NCBI GenBank assembly: GCA_017631795.1
Contig: JAGBSO010000023.1
Coordinates: 1 to 64,000 of the forward strand
Length of the DNA stretch: 64,000 bases
Direction of reading: 5' to 3'
From: Clostridia bacterium
GTDB taxonomy: Bacteria; Bacillota; Clostridia; Oscillospirales; Acutalibacteraceae
In this document: positions 34,232 through 43,119 of the stretch, piece by piece
How positions within the stretch are numbered: position 1 is the stretch's first letter
Layout: each line of letters starts with the position of its first letter
Made by a program: the position numbers and the translations under genes
The notes under the pieces: generated by a model
Seen by the model: the letters and a program-made list of their open reading frames with translations, nothing else
The model's database searches: none
What the model was told of the DNA's origin: nothing

Positions 34232-37200
34232 TTATCTGAGCTCTTTGATCATATCAACAAATTTTTCAGATACATCAAGATCTTCGATAGTGTTGATTGC
34301 TTTCTTTCTGATTACATTCATGACATCGTTTGAAGAAATCTCAACACCTCTGCCAAGCTGATCAGGATATCTGTTATAGTTATCAACAAGAAGGTTGAAG
34401 TGCTTAGCAATAACCTGTGCAAGATAAGGATTGATGTCAGACTTATCCATAAATGCGTTGAGTTCTTTTTCAACAGCAAAAATGATTGCGTCTACCATAC
34501 ATTCGATTTCTGCAGCATCCTTCTTGTGAGGAGGAAGTGAGTTGTAGTAGATCATGGGGATTTCAAAGATTGATGTCTTGCTGTAATCCTGACCTTCAAA
34601 CTCTTTGAGTTCTTCTTTGTAATGATCAACAATAAGGTCTCTTGAGAATGTCTCGATTCCATGATAGAACTTTGTATTGAGATAATCACGGCTTGCAGCT
34701 GTATCAGCAGCTCTCATGTCACTCTCATACTTATGAAGAGCCTTGACTGCAGCTCTGTCAAAGTAAAGAGCATCAAGAACTTCGTAAGGAAGATCACACT
34801 CTGTGCCGTTTGAAACAGTAAGTGACTTATAACCGTCTCTGCCTGTGCTGTATCTGAATACTTTTCTTTCGAGATCAAGCTTTGAAGGAACATATCTTTC
34901 AATGTTCTTGAATATGATACCGTAGAAATATGCCTGATGAATATTCATCATAAGTGCATGCTGATAATCAAGATCAAGTTCAGGCATTACTGAAATTGAA
35001 TTCCAACGCTTGTCAACATGAGGAGTGATAACTGCATTCTTCTTGCAATCGGGGCCGATATCCTCCATGTATGCCTGGTATGCACGGAAGTATTCACCTC
35101 TGCGCTGCTGATTTGCTTCAAGATCAAGCGGCTTTGATGCACCGTTTTCAATTGCATCAGGATCACAGAATTTTGAAAGCTGTGTGGGCATTACATTGTA
35201 AAGAGATCTGAAGAATCTGAGTTCATATCTTGAAACTGTGTCTGATTTTTCAGCTCTTGAAAGGAAGTCATTTACTCTGAGGCCTTCGCCGTCTTCAAGA
35301 GTAACGCTGCATGTGATAGCACTGACTTCACGTCTTTCATCAAAGTTGCCGTTGATAATGCTGGGAGCAGCAAGATTCTGAGCTTTTTCAATAGCTTTCT
35401 TTATGTAGTTGTTGCGCATACGTTCAAGGCTGTCGTCACCGTCGCCCTTTGATTCATATGCAGCAGCATCCAGTGCACTGTTAACGCTGTATTCAAGGCT
35501 GAGAGCTCTGAGAATATCCTTGTCAATAACACTTGCACATGTTGCTTCAACTGTTTTACGGAAATATTCTACAATGATTTCATTGAAAATATCGATATTC
35601 TTAACTGCAGCAAATGCATCAGATGAAGTTTTCTGTGCGTTGAACATTGATGTTCTTACTGCGTTAAAAATATTTGCGTTAAGTTCAGGGCTCATTGCGC
35701 CTGATGCTGAACAGGGGCACTTTTCACTGATCATTTCAAGCTGTGACTGCTTACCGCAGACATTGATAACGATATCACCGTTTCTGAATTTAAGCTTACC
35801 GACGATAGATTCCTTAGCAATGATAACATTCTTTACTTCTCTGTTGAAGCTTGCATAGAACTTTTCAAATTCGTCGATAAATTTTGCAATAATGGGAGCT
35901 GCTACAGTGCAGATCTGATATTTTGCAATATTTTCATACTGTTCAATAGCCTTGTTTGCAAGGTTCTTAAGTTTCTTGTTACATTCATCAACTTTGCTTG
36001 CGTTAAGCTTTGCATGGTTATCAATGCTTGTACACATGCCGAGAAGGTTCTGTTCTTTACCGTCACCGAGAACCTGGAATTCATCTGTAATATAGTTGCC
36101 TTCCTTATCCTTGCCGCCGTTAATGATCTTATCGATAGATTTTTCGTAGCTGGTCTTGTCGTATGTAAGGCCTGATGCTATTTCATCAAGAAGCTGCTGA
36201 AGAACATAAAGAAGATATCTTACTGAGTTGGGATGAAGAGCTTCGTTTCTTGCAGTGAAGAGTCTTTCGAAACAATAAGCCTCAAGACCGCTCTTCTGAA
36301 CTGCAGTACGGCTTGAGAATACACCCTTTGCGAAATCCTTGACTGCATCTTCAATTCTGGGATTGATAGCAAGTCCGTGGAGTTCCATACAGCATCCGTA
36401 TCTTGCAACAAGAGAACCTGCCTGCGCAGATGCTTTTGCAACACCCGGTGTGTCAGCTTCTATAAATGTTTCGATTCTGTTTGCAACTGCTTCTCTTACA
36501 ACAGTGTTGATATACTGCATAACAACAGTACGCATCATGCTCTTGAAATCTCTGCCGCCGTCGTTAAGAACAGTTTCATCAACTTCTGCAATTTTTCTTG
36601 CAAGGTTCTTATCTCTGATCATTACAGAGAAATCTGACGGGTCATTTTCAACTTCACGCATATATGTTTTTGCACGTGTGGGTTCATCGTCTCTGCTTGC
36701 AAATGCGTCAGTATCGTATTTTTTCTTTTCTTCTTCAAACTTCTTGTCGTACTTGATCCATGAATCAGCTACAGTTTCTTCGATATCATCAACCTTGCTT
36801 ACACCGCTCTTGCTGCCGAGAAGAGACTGAAGAAGCCAGTCGTATGAAACGTAATTTCTGATATCTTCATAAGGATATCTGAGGATAGCTGCACCAACAC
36901 CACCGAAACGGCATCTGCCGAGCTTATCGGGATGAATGAATTCTTTAACGATATTATCTTCCTTACTGGAAGCCCCCTTCTTCATGGGGCCGATGTTCTG
37001 TTCATAAAGGCTCTGTGCTGCACTTTCAATATACTGACCGAGAGTCTGCATGCTGCCCTGGTTTGAGTCTGCACGGTCCATAAGGAAACAGAAGTCAAAG
37101 GGAAGACAATCAAGTCTGTCGTTACCTGCTGCTGTGGTGGGAACTGAAATGTGGAGGTTCTTATATCTTCTCAGATCAGGAACTGAATCAAAGAATCCGC

Positions 37201-37879
37201 TGCCCTTCATCATGAATGCGTTGATTTCCTTGATTGTTGCATAACCGTTTCTTCTGAGACTTTCTCTTTCGCTTTCTGTGTCAATAACAGTATCCATAAC
37301 ACCGGGAAGGAGAAGAAGACCACGGATGATTGCTGCTGATTCGGGATAATTCTTTCTGATGTACTGTCTGATAAGCATTGCAGTGATCATTGCAATACCT
37401 GAACCTGTACCGCCGGCTGCTGTTGAAGCAATAACTACCTTGATAGCCTGCTTTTTGTTTGCACCGTCTTTAAGATAAAGCTCATCGATGCATCTGTAAA
37501 GAGTCATGATGTTGCCCTGCTTTACTGTAGCATTGACTGCAAGTCTTGAAATAGCTCTGATCTGACCTGCACCTTCGGAAACAGTCTTATCATCAAGAAT
37601 TCTGTTTTCGGGGAACCAATGATGTTTTGCATGATGATCGTTTGAAAGATAGTCTTTGATTGATCTGGGAGACGAAGTCTGGATCATTTCGATAACAGCT
37701 CCGTTTTCAAGCTTTGTAAGATCGTTTACGTCAGTATCAAGAACACAATATCTTACACTGTCATTACGATCGTGAAGAGCTCTTGTTGCAATACCTTTAA
37801 TAATTTTTGAACCAATACCGCCCATACCTACAAACAAGGTTGCGCTGACGTCATTGGGTCTAAGGTTTTCTTTACTCAT
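34232..37879 (-). CDS. Large tubulin/FtsZ-superfamily GTPase (tubulin-like)
   Basis: A 1215-residue cytoplasmic protein, roughly three times the length of FtsZ. The N-terminal GTPase domain starts with TLFVGMGGIGSKIIKG (18-24 GMGGIGS) and carries the tubulin signature AAGGTGSGIAM (GGTGSG at 156-161) after the strand VVIAS. A following segment (IIRGLLLLPGVM) matches the strand after the signature. The remaining 900 residues are mostly helical and would be a large family-specific extension. It belongs to the tubulin-like group found beside vWA genes in diverse bacteria, for which membrane remodelling has been proposed. GGAGG precedes the ATG. The vWA gene lies 26 bases upstream. Whether it polymerises is unknown. 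Confidence 0.85.
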   Translation of the reverse strand: MSKENLRPNDVSATLFVGMGGIGSKIIKGIATRALHDRNDSVRYCVLDTDVNDLTKLENGAVIEMIQTSSPRSIKDYLSNDHHAKHHWFPENRILDDKTVSEGAGQIRAISRLAVNATVKQGNIMTLYRCIDELYLKDGANKKQAIKVVIASTAAGGTGSGIAMITAMLIRQYIRKNYPESAAIIRGLLLLPGVMDTVIDTESERESLRRNGYATIKEINAFMMKGSGFFDSVPDLRRYKNLHISVPTTAAGNDRLDCLPFDFCFLMDRADSNQGSMQTLGQYIESAAQSLYEQNIGPMKKGASSKEDNIVKEFIHPDKLGRCRFGGVGAAILRYPYEDIRNYVSYDWLLQSLLGSKSGVSKVDDIEETVADSWIKYDKKFEEEKKKYDTDAFASRDDEPTRAKTYMREVENDPSDFSVMIRDKNLARKIAEVDETVLNDGGRDFKSMMRTVVMQYINTVVREAVANRIETFIEADTPGVAKASAQAGSLVARYGCCMELHGLAINPRIEDAVKDFAKGVFSSRTAVQKSGLEAYCFERLFTARNEALHPNSVRYLLYVLQQLLDEIASGLTYDKTSYEKSIDKIINGGKDKEGNYITDEFQVLGDGKEQNLLGMCTSIDNHAKLNASKVDECNKKLKNLANKAIEQYENIAKYQICTVAAPIIAKFIDEFEKFYASFNREVKNVIIAKESIVGKLKFRNGDIVINVCGKQSQLEMISEKCPCSASGAMSPELNANIFNAVRTSMFNAQKTSSDAFAAVKNIDIFNEIIVEYFRKTVEATCASVIDKDILRALSLEYSVNSALDAAAYESKGDGDDSLERMRNNYIKKAIEKAQNLAAPSIINGNFDERREVSAITCSVTLEDGEGLRVNDFLSRAEKSDTVSRYELRFFRSLYNVMPTQLSKFCDPDAIENGASKPLDLEANQQRRGEYFRAYQAYMEDIGPDCKKNAVITPHVDKRWNSISVMPELDLDYQHALMMNIHQAYFYGIIFKNIERYVPSKLDLERKVFRYSTGRDGYKSLTVSNGTECDLPYEVLDALYFDRAAVKALHKYESDMRAADTAASRDYLNTKFYHGIETFSRDLIVDHYKEELKEFEGQDYSKTSIFEIPMIYYNSLPPHKKDAAEIECMVDAIIFAVEKELNAFMDKSDINPYLAQVIAKHFNLLVDNYNRYPDQLGRGVEISSNDVMNVIRKKAINTIEDLDVSEKFVDMIKELR

Positions 37880-37905
37880 TTTTGTTTCCTCCGTTTATTT
37901 GCATT

Positions 37906-40122
37906 TTAATTATTGCTGAATTTTATTGTTCCTGAGCTTGAGCCTCTGTCAGTTCTCCAGGAAAAATCATTATCATCACCTGAAATGGTTTCCATCTGTT
38001 CAAGTGTTTTTACATGATCAGGCCATACGCCGTTGGAACTCTTGCTGTATGAGGTTCCCATAAAACTGAAGTTCTTTATTGATGCACTGGGATTTATTCC
38101 GATAACACCAATGCTGTATCTCTTCTGAAGATAATGCAGAACAGTACAGGTTGCTTTAAGATCAAGTCTGAGATTATCCATTGAACCGGGAGCACCGATT
38201 GTAACAGTACCCTTTGCAACTTTTGTGTTGTATGTTCTTCCGTTGATCACAACCCAGATCTTTGACGGATATACTTTACGTGTAAGAATAAAAATTATAA
38301 GAAGAATAGCAGCAAGGCTAATTCCTGAAATTGTAAGAATTTTTGACAGGAGGGATACACGGTTGATTGAGAAGCTTGTTCTTGCTGAATCATCAATCTT
38401 TTCTCCGCCACCGACGTCATATGTGGGTGTTACGGTGATTGTACCTGAGCCGTATGTCTTTTTTGTTGCTTTTTTATCGCCGAGTTTGAATCTGATTTTG
38501 AATGTTGATGTTTCATCATCACGGATAATATCAAAATCAATATCATTATCTTTGATCTTTACGTTTTCTTTGACAAGGTCAATTTTTCTGAATTCATCCT
38601 TTGAAACAGGCTTGCCGTCAACAGTAAAGCTTACAACAAAGCTGTCCCATGATTTTTCGTCTGATATACAGAAATAATCGTTTTCAATATCAATACTTGT
38701 CTTAAAGGGATTCTTTTTTATTTTAAGAGGTCCGAAGTTCGATTTTCCGTTATTTGTGATTGTATAATCGTCAAGGTAAGTACCGACAACTTCAATATAT
38801 GAACAATCTGATTCGGCAAGAGTTATTGCTTTTCCGTTTTCAATATTCTCACCGATCTGCTTACCTTCTTTATCAAGAAGTTTTGCATAAAGTTTGTTTG
38901 CATTTTTACCTTTAAGAAGTTCATGCTCTGTAACATCTTCGCCTGTAACAGAGTCCACAAATTTCATGTCAATAACATAGTCACCTGAGGGGATTTCGTT
39001 CTTTTCGTTGGGAACGACTTCTTCACCTGTGACAGGATCTTTGAGAATATACTGCACGTCAATTGCAGGTTCATAGAAAACTACAATTTCACCTGCTGCA
39101 TCAATCTCATATTCTCCCTTTGCGATTACACCGCCGGGAATTGAATATGTAGCAACATAACCGTTAAGGTTTGTAGCTTCCTTACCGCCGTCTGCAGAAC
39201 TCTTTTTACTATACTGAATATGTTCAGATGAAACAGGGTTTATGTTTGTTCCGCCGGGAAGTCTGATAACACCTGCTTTTGCATTACCGCCCTGAGCAAA
39301 AACAATAAGCTTTGACATTGAGATGGGAAGTTCAATCTCGTCATCATCAATATAATCATCATCAAGTTCAATTCTCTGGAAAATTCGGTTACAAACATTA
39401 TTTACTGCAGTAATGATGCCATTTGTGTCACCTTCTGCTACGCCTTCTCTGTAAGCAACATTAGCTTCAAGAACGTTCTTGTCACCTAATCTAAGGAAGA
39501 GAACTTCAATACCTCTGTTCTGAATCTTTTCAAGATCAGCACGGACCTGTTCTTTCGGAAGAGTTTCTGAAGTCTGAGGAATGTCAGGCTGGAAGTTACC
39601 GTCTGTGATAACAACAAGGTATTTCAGTGAATCTGCACCTGTAAATCCGTCAGCAGCTTTTGTAACGGGAGTAAACGGTGTTTCACCATTTTTCTCTGAA
39701 GAAAACATATTATGTATTTTTTCAATACCTGCAGTTTTGTCCTTACCGTTAATAACAATAGGCTCTGTACTGGGATTATCTCTTCCTGTTGTTTTAATGT
39801 CGTTCATAGGATAAACGCGCAGAATATCGTTGTTATTAAGTGTTGCCACAAATGCTTCCATAGCATACTTTGCGTAACACCAACGGTCTATCTCCTCCTT
39901 TGAACGGGATTCAATATACATACTTCCTGAGTTATCAAATACTACGTTGATCTCACGTTTTTTGCTGTCATTAGCATTGATAACACTGTTTGTCGGAGCT
40001 TTTTCAGCTTCTTCATCAGCAAAAACTGCTACAGAAAAAATCGAAAAAGCCATCATCATTGCCATGATGATGCAGATTATTCGGGTAAAACAAACACTTG
40101 ACCCGTTTTTCTTTTTTTTCAT
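37906..40122 (-). CDS. vWA-domain membrane protein, first gene of the tubulin-like operon
   Basis: A 738-residue exported and anchored protein. Residues 1-36 are a signal peptide (ending VAVFADE). The vWA domain follows with a complete MIDAS: VVFDNSGSM (Asp63, Ser65, Ser67), a Thr in TPFTPVT and VVITDG. Two or three beta-sandwich domains (about 270-585) lead to a membrane helix at 591-614 (LLSKILTISGISLAAILLII). A 124-residue cytoplasmic domain closes the protein (starts KIWVVINGRTYNTK). So it can bind a ligand outside through the metal site and signal or attach inside, possibly to the tubulin-like protein. The frame opens at a GTG (40143); the ATG at 40122 has AGAGGT ten bases upstream and better fits the signal peptide. 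Confidence 0.85.
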   Translation of the reverse strand: MKKKKNGSSVCFTRIICIIMAMMMAFSIFSVAVFADEEAEKAPTNSVINANDSKKREINVVFDNSGSMYIESRSKEEIDRWCYAKYAMEAFVATLNNNDILRVYPMNDIKTTGRDNPSTEPIVINGKDKTAGIEKIHNMFSSEKNGETPFTPVTKAADGFTGADSLKYLVVITDGNFQPDIPQTSETLPKEQVRADLEKIQNRGIEVLFLRLGDKNVLEANVAYREGVAEGDTNGIITAVNNVCNRIFQRIELDDDYIDDDEIELPISMSKLIVFAQGGNAKAGVIRLPGGTNINPVSSEHIQYSKKSSADGGKEATNLNGYVATYSIPGGVIAKGEYEIDAAGEIVVFYEPAIDVQYILKDPVTGEEVVPNEKNEIPSGDYVIDMKFVDSVTGEDVTEHELLKGKNANKLYAKLLDKEGKQIGENIENGKAITLAESDCSYIEVVGTYLDDYTITNNGKSNFGPLKIKKNPFKTSIDIENDYFCISDEKSWDSFVVSFTVDGKPVSKDEFRKIDLVKENVKIKDNDIDFDIIRDDETSTFKIRFKLGDKKATKKTYGSGTITVTPTYDVGGGEKIDDSARTSFSINRVSLLSKILTISGISLAAILLIIFILTRKVYPSKIWVVINGRTYNTKVAKGTVTIGAPGSMDNLRLDLKATCTVLHYLQKRYSIGVIGINPSASIKNFSFMGTSYSKSSNGVWPDHVKTLEQMETISGDDNDFSWRTDRGSSSGTIKFSNN

Positions 40123-40240
40123 GAACCATAAACCTCTTTTCACACATTTTGATGATAAAAAATGAAAAAATCATAACCATTTTTTTATAATTTACACAAA
40201 TCTGACCAAAAAATTATATAAAAATACATTATGATGATAA

Positions 40241-40269
40241 ATTATACATTAATTTACTACGCAAGTCAA
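40241..40269 (-). promoter_or_regulatory. Sigma-A promoter of the vWA/tubulin-like operon
   Basis: Minus-strand TTGACT (40264-40269), 17-base spacer, TATAAT (40241-40246). The predicted leader to the vWA ATG is about 110 bases, long enough for post-transcriptional control. Confidence 0.72.
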
Positions 40270-40308
40270 CAAAATAATGCTTTTTTCGTATAAAAATTCT
40301 CTCTTTTT

Positions 40309-40323
40309 TATGTTAATAACATA
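40309..40323. promoter_or_regulatory. Possible operator palindrome upstream of the vWA promoter
   Basis: TATGTTA, a central A and TAACATA form a perfect 7-bp inverted repeat about 40 bases upstream of the -35 box, a position suited to an activator or upstream regulator. AT-rich palindromes occur by chance in such sequence, so this is tentative. Confidence 0.3.
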
Positions 40324-40383
40324 TCATATTTTTTTATCATTGTGTAAAATTTTTTTTCAGACTTCCGTGACTCAGAAAGGATT

Positions 40384-40435
40384 AAAAAAACTCCCCGACA
40401 CGGCATTTTTTACCGTTACGGGAAGTTTTTTTATA
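40384..40435 (-). terminator. Terminator of the phosphoesterase/DUF4091/MFS operon
   Basis: A 15-base stem with a G-T pair and two mismatches (40389-40403 with 40413-40427, core ACTCCCCG / CGGGAAGT) is followed on the minus strand by seven T. A second T run on the plus side would let it act both ways. Confidence 0.8.
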
Positions 40436-40443
40436 CTGTTTTA

Positions 40444-41517
40444 TTATACTGTTTCAGCTTCGGAAATTTCGCCGTTACTGTCTGTAAAAATAACATCCGT
40501 TGAGTCTTTTCTGAAAACATAACCGACGCCTTTGAAATAATTTTTATCAGGTTTTGAGCCGACAACAACAGTGCAGGGCTGACCGTGTGCATCAATCTTT
40601 CCGCCTACGGGATGAACACCCGTTTTGTGCAGATGACCGCATATCATCAGGTCAGGTCTGATTTTTTCTTTTATCACTTTTGCCCAATGAGCAAACATCT
40701 CTTCTTCAATATTGAAAGGCTCATTATATTTCATTGTAAAAGGATTATGCACAACAACAATTTTTTTTATAATTGTGTCATCCTTGTGACACTCGCAGTC
40801 TGCAACTCTTTCAATAAACTGAGTTTCTCTTTCACGGAAGTAGTGACAACAGATTGTTCCGCCGTATTCGGGGTGTGAATCAGGTTTGTCCTCACCGCAG
40901 TCAAGGGCAAGACCCCAGATGTTACCAACTCTGAAAGTAAAGAATGTATTGCCGTCAACAGTCGGAATGTAATCACCGAAAATCTCGGCATATTTGCCTC
41001 TGATATCGTGATTTCCTCTTACAAAAACTGCAGGGATATTTCCGCCCGTTACTTTGCCCACGATTTCATAAATACTGTTGAAATATTTCTTTTTTCCGCA
41101 GTCATTGGGCACATCACCGTTAAGGATAAGGAAATCGATTTTACCGAAAGCTTCTGCCGCTTTGACAGGCTCATCAACTCTGTTGTGAGTGTCTGCGATA
41201 TGATAACATCTGACTTCATCACCTGTAACGGGCGTGAATGTGTATTCATATTCCTTCACGGGTTTCATTTTATTGAAATATGCCTTGCGTCTGCCTCTTA
41301 TTTCCTGATTGCAGACGGTATATTTCTTAGCATCGTCAAGCACTTTCATCGGCACACTTATTCTGTGAACTCTTGAAAGTGAACGCAGTACACCGTTGGA
41401 TTCATCGTAATAACATTTGTCGCCGATTTTTATCCACATTACGGATTCATTTTTAACGGGTACAAAAATCTGATATTCATTCCCTGCCGCAAAAACACAA
41501 GGGTTGGTCAGTAACAT
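40444..41517 (-). CDS. Cytoplasmic calcineurin-like metallophosphoesterase
   Basis: A 357-residue protein without signal peptide. The N-terminal 95 residues form a beta-rich domain (VMWIKIGDKCYYDES). The metal-binding motifs are all present: HIADTHNR, LILNGDVPND, FVRGNHDIRG, VVVHNPF and MICGHLHKTG. Unlike the secreted phosphoesterase at 13385, the first motif keeps its histidine. It follows the DUF4091 gene by 9 bases and the ATG has AAGGTGA. Its place in a carbohydrate operon suggests that it dephosphorylates a sugar or intermediate released by the neighbours, but no substrate can be assigned. Confidence 0.85.
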   Translation of the reverse strand: MLLTNPCVFAAGNEYQIFVPVKNESVMWIKIGDKCYYDESNGVLRSLSRVHRISVPMKVLDDAKKYTVCNQEIRGRRKAYFNKMKPVKEYEYTFTPVTGDEVRCYHIADTHNRVDEPVKAAEAFGKIDFLILNGDVPNDCGKKKYFNSIYEIVGKVTGGNIPAVFVRGNHDIRGKYAEIFGDYIPTVDGNTFFTFRVGNIWGLALDCGEDKPDSHPEYGGTICCHYFRERETQFIERVADCECHKDDTIIKKIVVVHNPFTMKYNEPFNIEEEMFAHWAKVIKEKIRPDLMICGHLHKTGVHPVGGKIDAHGQPCTVVVGSKPDKNYFKGVGYVFRKDSTDVIFTDSNGEISEAETV

Positions 41518-41526
41518 AAAATCACC

Positions 41527-43116
41527 TTAAAGCATTGAATTGATTTCTCTTCTCTTTTCAATAAGCCACTTTTCACAATGAGGATAATTTTTGATATCAA
41601 GAGGCTTATCAAGACCTTTTTCGAGAAGTTCAAGTGTCTCTTTTCTGCCGATTTTCTTTTCAAGAAGTCTTAATGCTTCATAGTCCTGAATCGCATCATA
41701 GAAAACCTTGAAACGCAGTGAAGCATATGCAGTGCCGTCAGCGGCGGGATAAAGCACAAATGAGTCACCTGCGGGGAATTTTCCGCCTGCATCTGTCACT
41801 TCAAAGGGATTTATATGCTCTTTTGAATACTGAGTATTGTAGAAGTTGAGACCCCAGTTAAGGAAACCTTTCACATCATACTTATACATAATGAAACCGA
41901 GAATTCTGTTTCTGAGTGAAGGCATACCGATGAAACGGTTAGGCATATTTTCTTTGTGAGGATAACAGCAGTAGTATGTCCAGAGCTCAGGCACTTTTCC
42001 TGCAAAATCTTCAATATCATTGATGCAGGGAACGGGATTTTTAACAAGTCCGTTTTTGAAGAATCTGAAAGATGACAACGCATCAATGCTCTTGAATTCG
42101 CCGAAAAGTTCATTCATAATCTGAGCTGATTTCTTATATTTGAAATAGTTTTCAGTGGAAGGCTCATCTGATGTGTGGAACATTACCTTGTCACGGATAC
42201 CCTGTTCATCAATGAATGCGATAAGAGCCTTTGCAAACTGACGGAGAAATTCTGAATATCTCTTGCCGTGGGCATTTGTTTCCCAGCCGAAAATTCTCTT
42301 GTAACCGTCTGATGTTTCAGCCATGATTTTAGGAGCATGGATTGCACCCCACTGAGTGAAAAGATGTGAAAATTCAATATATTTCATTCCGCATGAGAAT
42401 GCAAGATCGATCCATCTTTTGAGTTTATCAAAACCGAAAGTGTACTGATAATTATGTCTTTTTACATCAACAAGCTGAACTGTTGTTCTTTCACCGCCTA
42501 CTGCAGTGTCAAGAGGAGGTGTGAACAAGGGAGTGAGAATGAAATTGATACCGTGAGCATTTGCGGCTTTCATGAAATTCTCAATGTACATCCAGTGTTC
42601 TTCGCTCCATACGGGAACATTGTAGAAATCTGCAAGGCAGTCTGAATGGAACCAGTTTGTGCATGTAAGAGTCTGCTCATCAAGTGAAGTCTGTGCAACT
42701 TCTGTCTTGACGGTAACAGTCTTCTCTTCTGTTGCTGTTCTGAGAACAACAGAAATTTCCTTGTCGTCTGCACCTGTATACTGACACCACACGGATGTCC
42801 ACTCATTTGCTCTGAGTTCAATTTCACCGTCAAGCGGTGCAAGTGCATCGGGGTAATAACCGGCTGATGCGTTACGGATATAATAATCGTCATGATCTTC
42901 CTGAGCAATATAATTTGCGGGAACAAAAATGACTCTGAAAAATTCAAGATTCGCACAGTCTGAAGAAACAGAAAGCTTTGCATCTTTTTCATTCTTCACA
43001 ATAATCTGAAAAGATGTTCTTTCATTTTTAAGACAGCTTACTGTATCTGTTTCATATTCACCGCAGATTTCATCGGGGAAAACTTTTGCAAGTGATGATA
43101 CTACTCTGATATCCAT
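41527..43116 (-). CDS. DUF4091 protein, GH123-like glycosidase
   Basis: A 529-residue cytoplasmic protein. Residues 1-140 are an N-terminal beta-sandwich. The TIM-barrel part includes NFILTPLFTPPLD, KYIEFSHLFTQWG and MFHTSDEPSTEN, where the adjacent Asp-Glu pair corresponds to the catalytic dyad of the GH123/DUF4091 group (neighbouring-group hydrolysis of N-acetylgalactosaminides in GH123). The C-terminus has KGFLNWGLNFYNTQY and LRFKVFYDAIQDYEALRLLEK, the typical family ending. It lies 3 bases after the MFS gene, so the transporter likely brings in the glycan that it hydrolyses. The sugar specificity is not shown by the sequence. Confidence 0.83.
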   Translation of the reverse strand: MDIRVVSSLAKVFPDEICGEYETDTVSCLKNERTSFQIIVKNEKDAKLSVSSDCANLEFFRVIFVPANYIAQEDHDDYYIRNASAGYYPDALAPLDGEIELRANEWTSVWCQYTGADDKEISVVLRTATEEKTVTVKTEVAQTSLDEQTLTCTNWFHSDCLADFYNVPVWSEEHWMYIENFMKAANAHGINFILTPLFTPPLDTAVGGERTTVQLVDVKRHNYQYTFGFDKLKRWIDLAFSCGMKYIEFSHLFTQWGAIHAPKIMAETSDGYKRIFGWETNAHGKRYSEFLRQFAKALIAFIDEQGIRDKVMFHTSDEPSTENYFKYKKSAQIMNELFGEFKSIDALSSFRFFKNGLVKNPVPCINDIEDFAGKVPELWTYYCCYPHKENMPNRFIGMPSLRNRILGFIMYKYDVKGFLNWGLNFYNTQYSKEHINPFEVTDAGGKFPAGDSFVLYPAADGTAYASLRFKVFYDAIQDYEALRLLEKKIGRKETLELLEKGLDKPLDIKNYPHCEKWLIEKRREINSML

Positions 43117-43119
43117 TTT

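Larger units (their letters stand above)
40123..40443. other. 321-base intergenic region with operon promoter, palindrome and terminator
   Basis: No open frame of note. From left to right it holds a roughly 110-base AT-rich leader of the vWA gene, a sigma-A promoter (40241-40269), a 15-base palindrome (40309-40323), T-rich sequence and the terminator of the phosphoesterase operon (40384-40435). The tubulin-like operon therefore has its own start and is insulated from the genes upstream. Confidence 0.7.
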
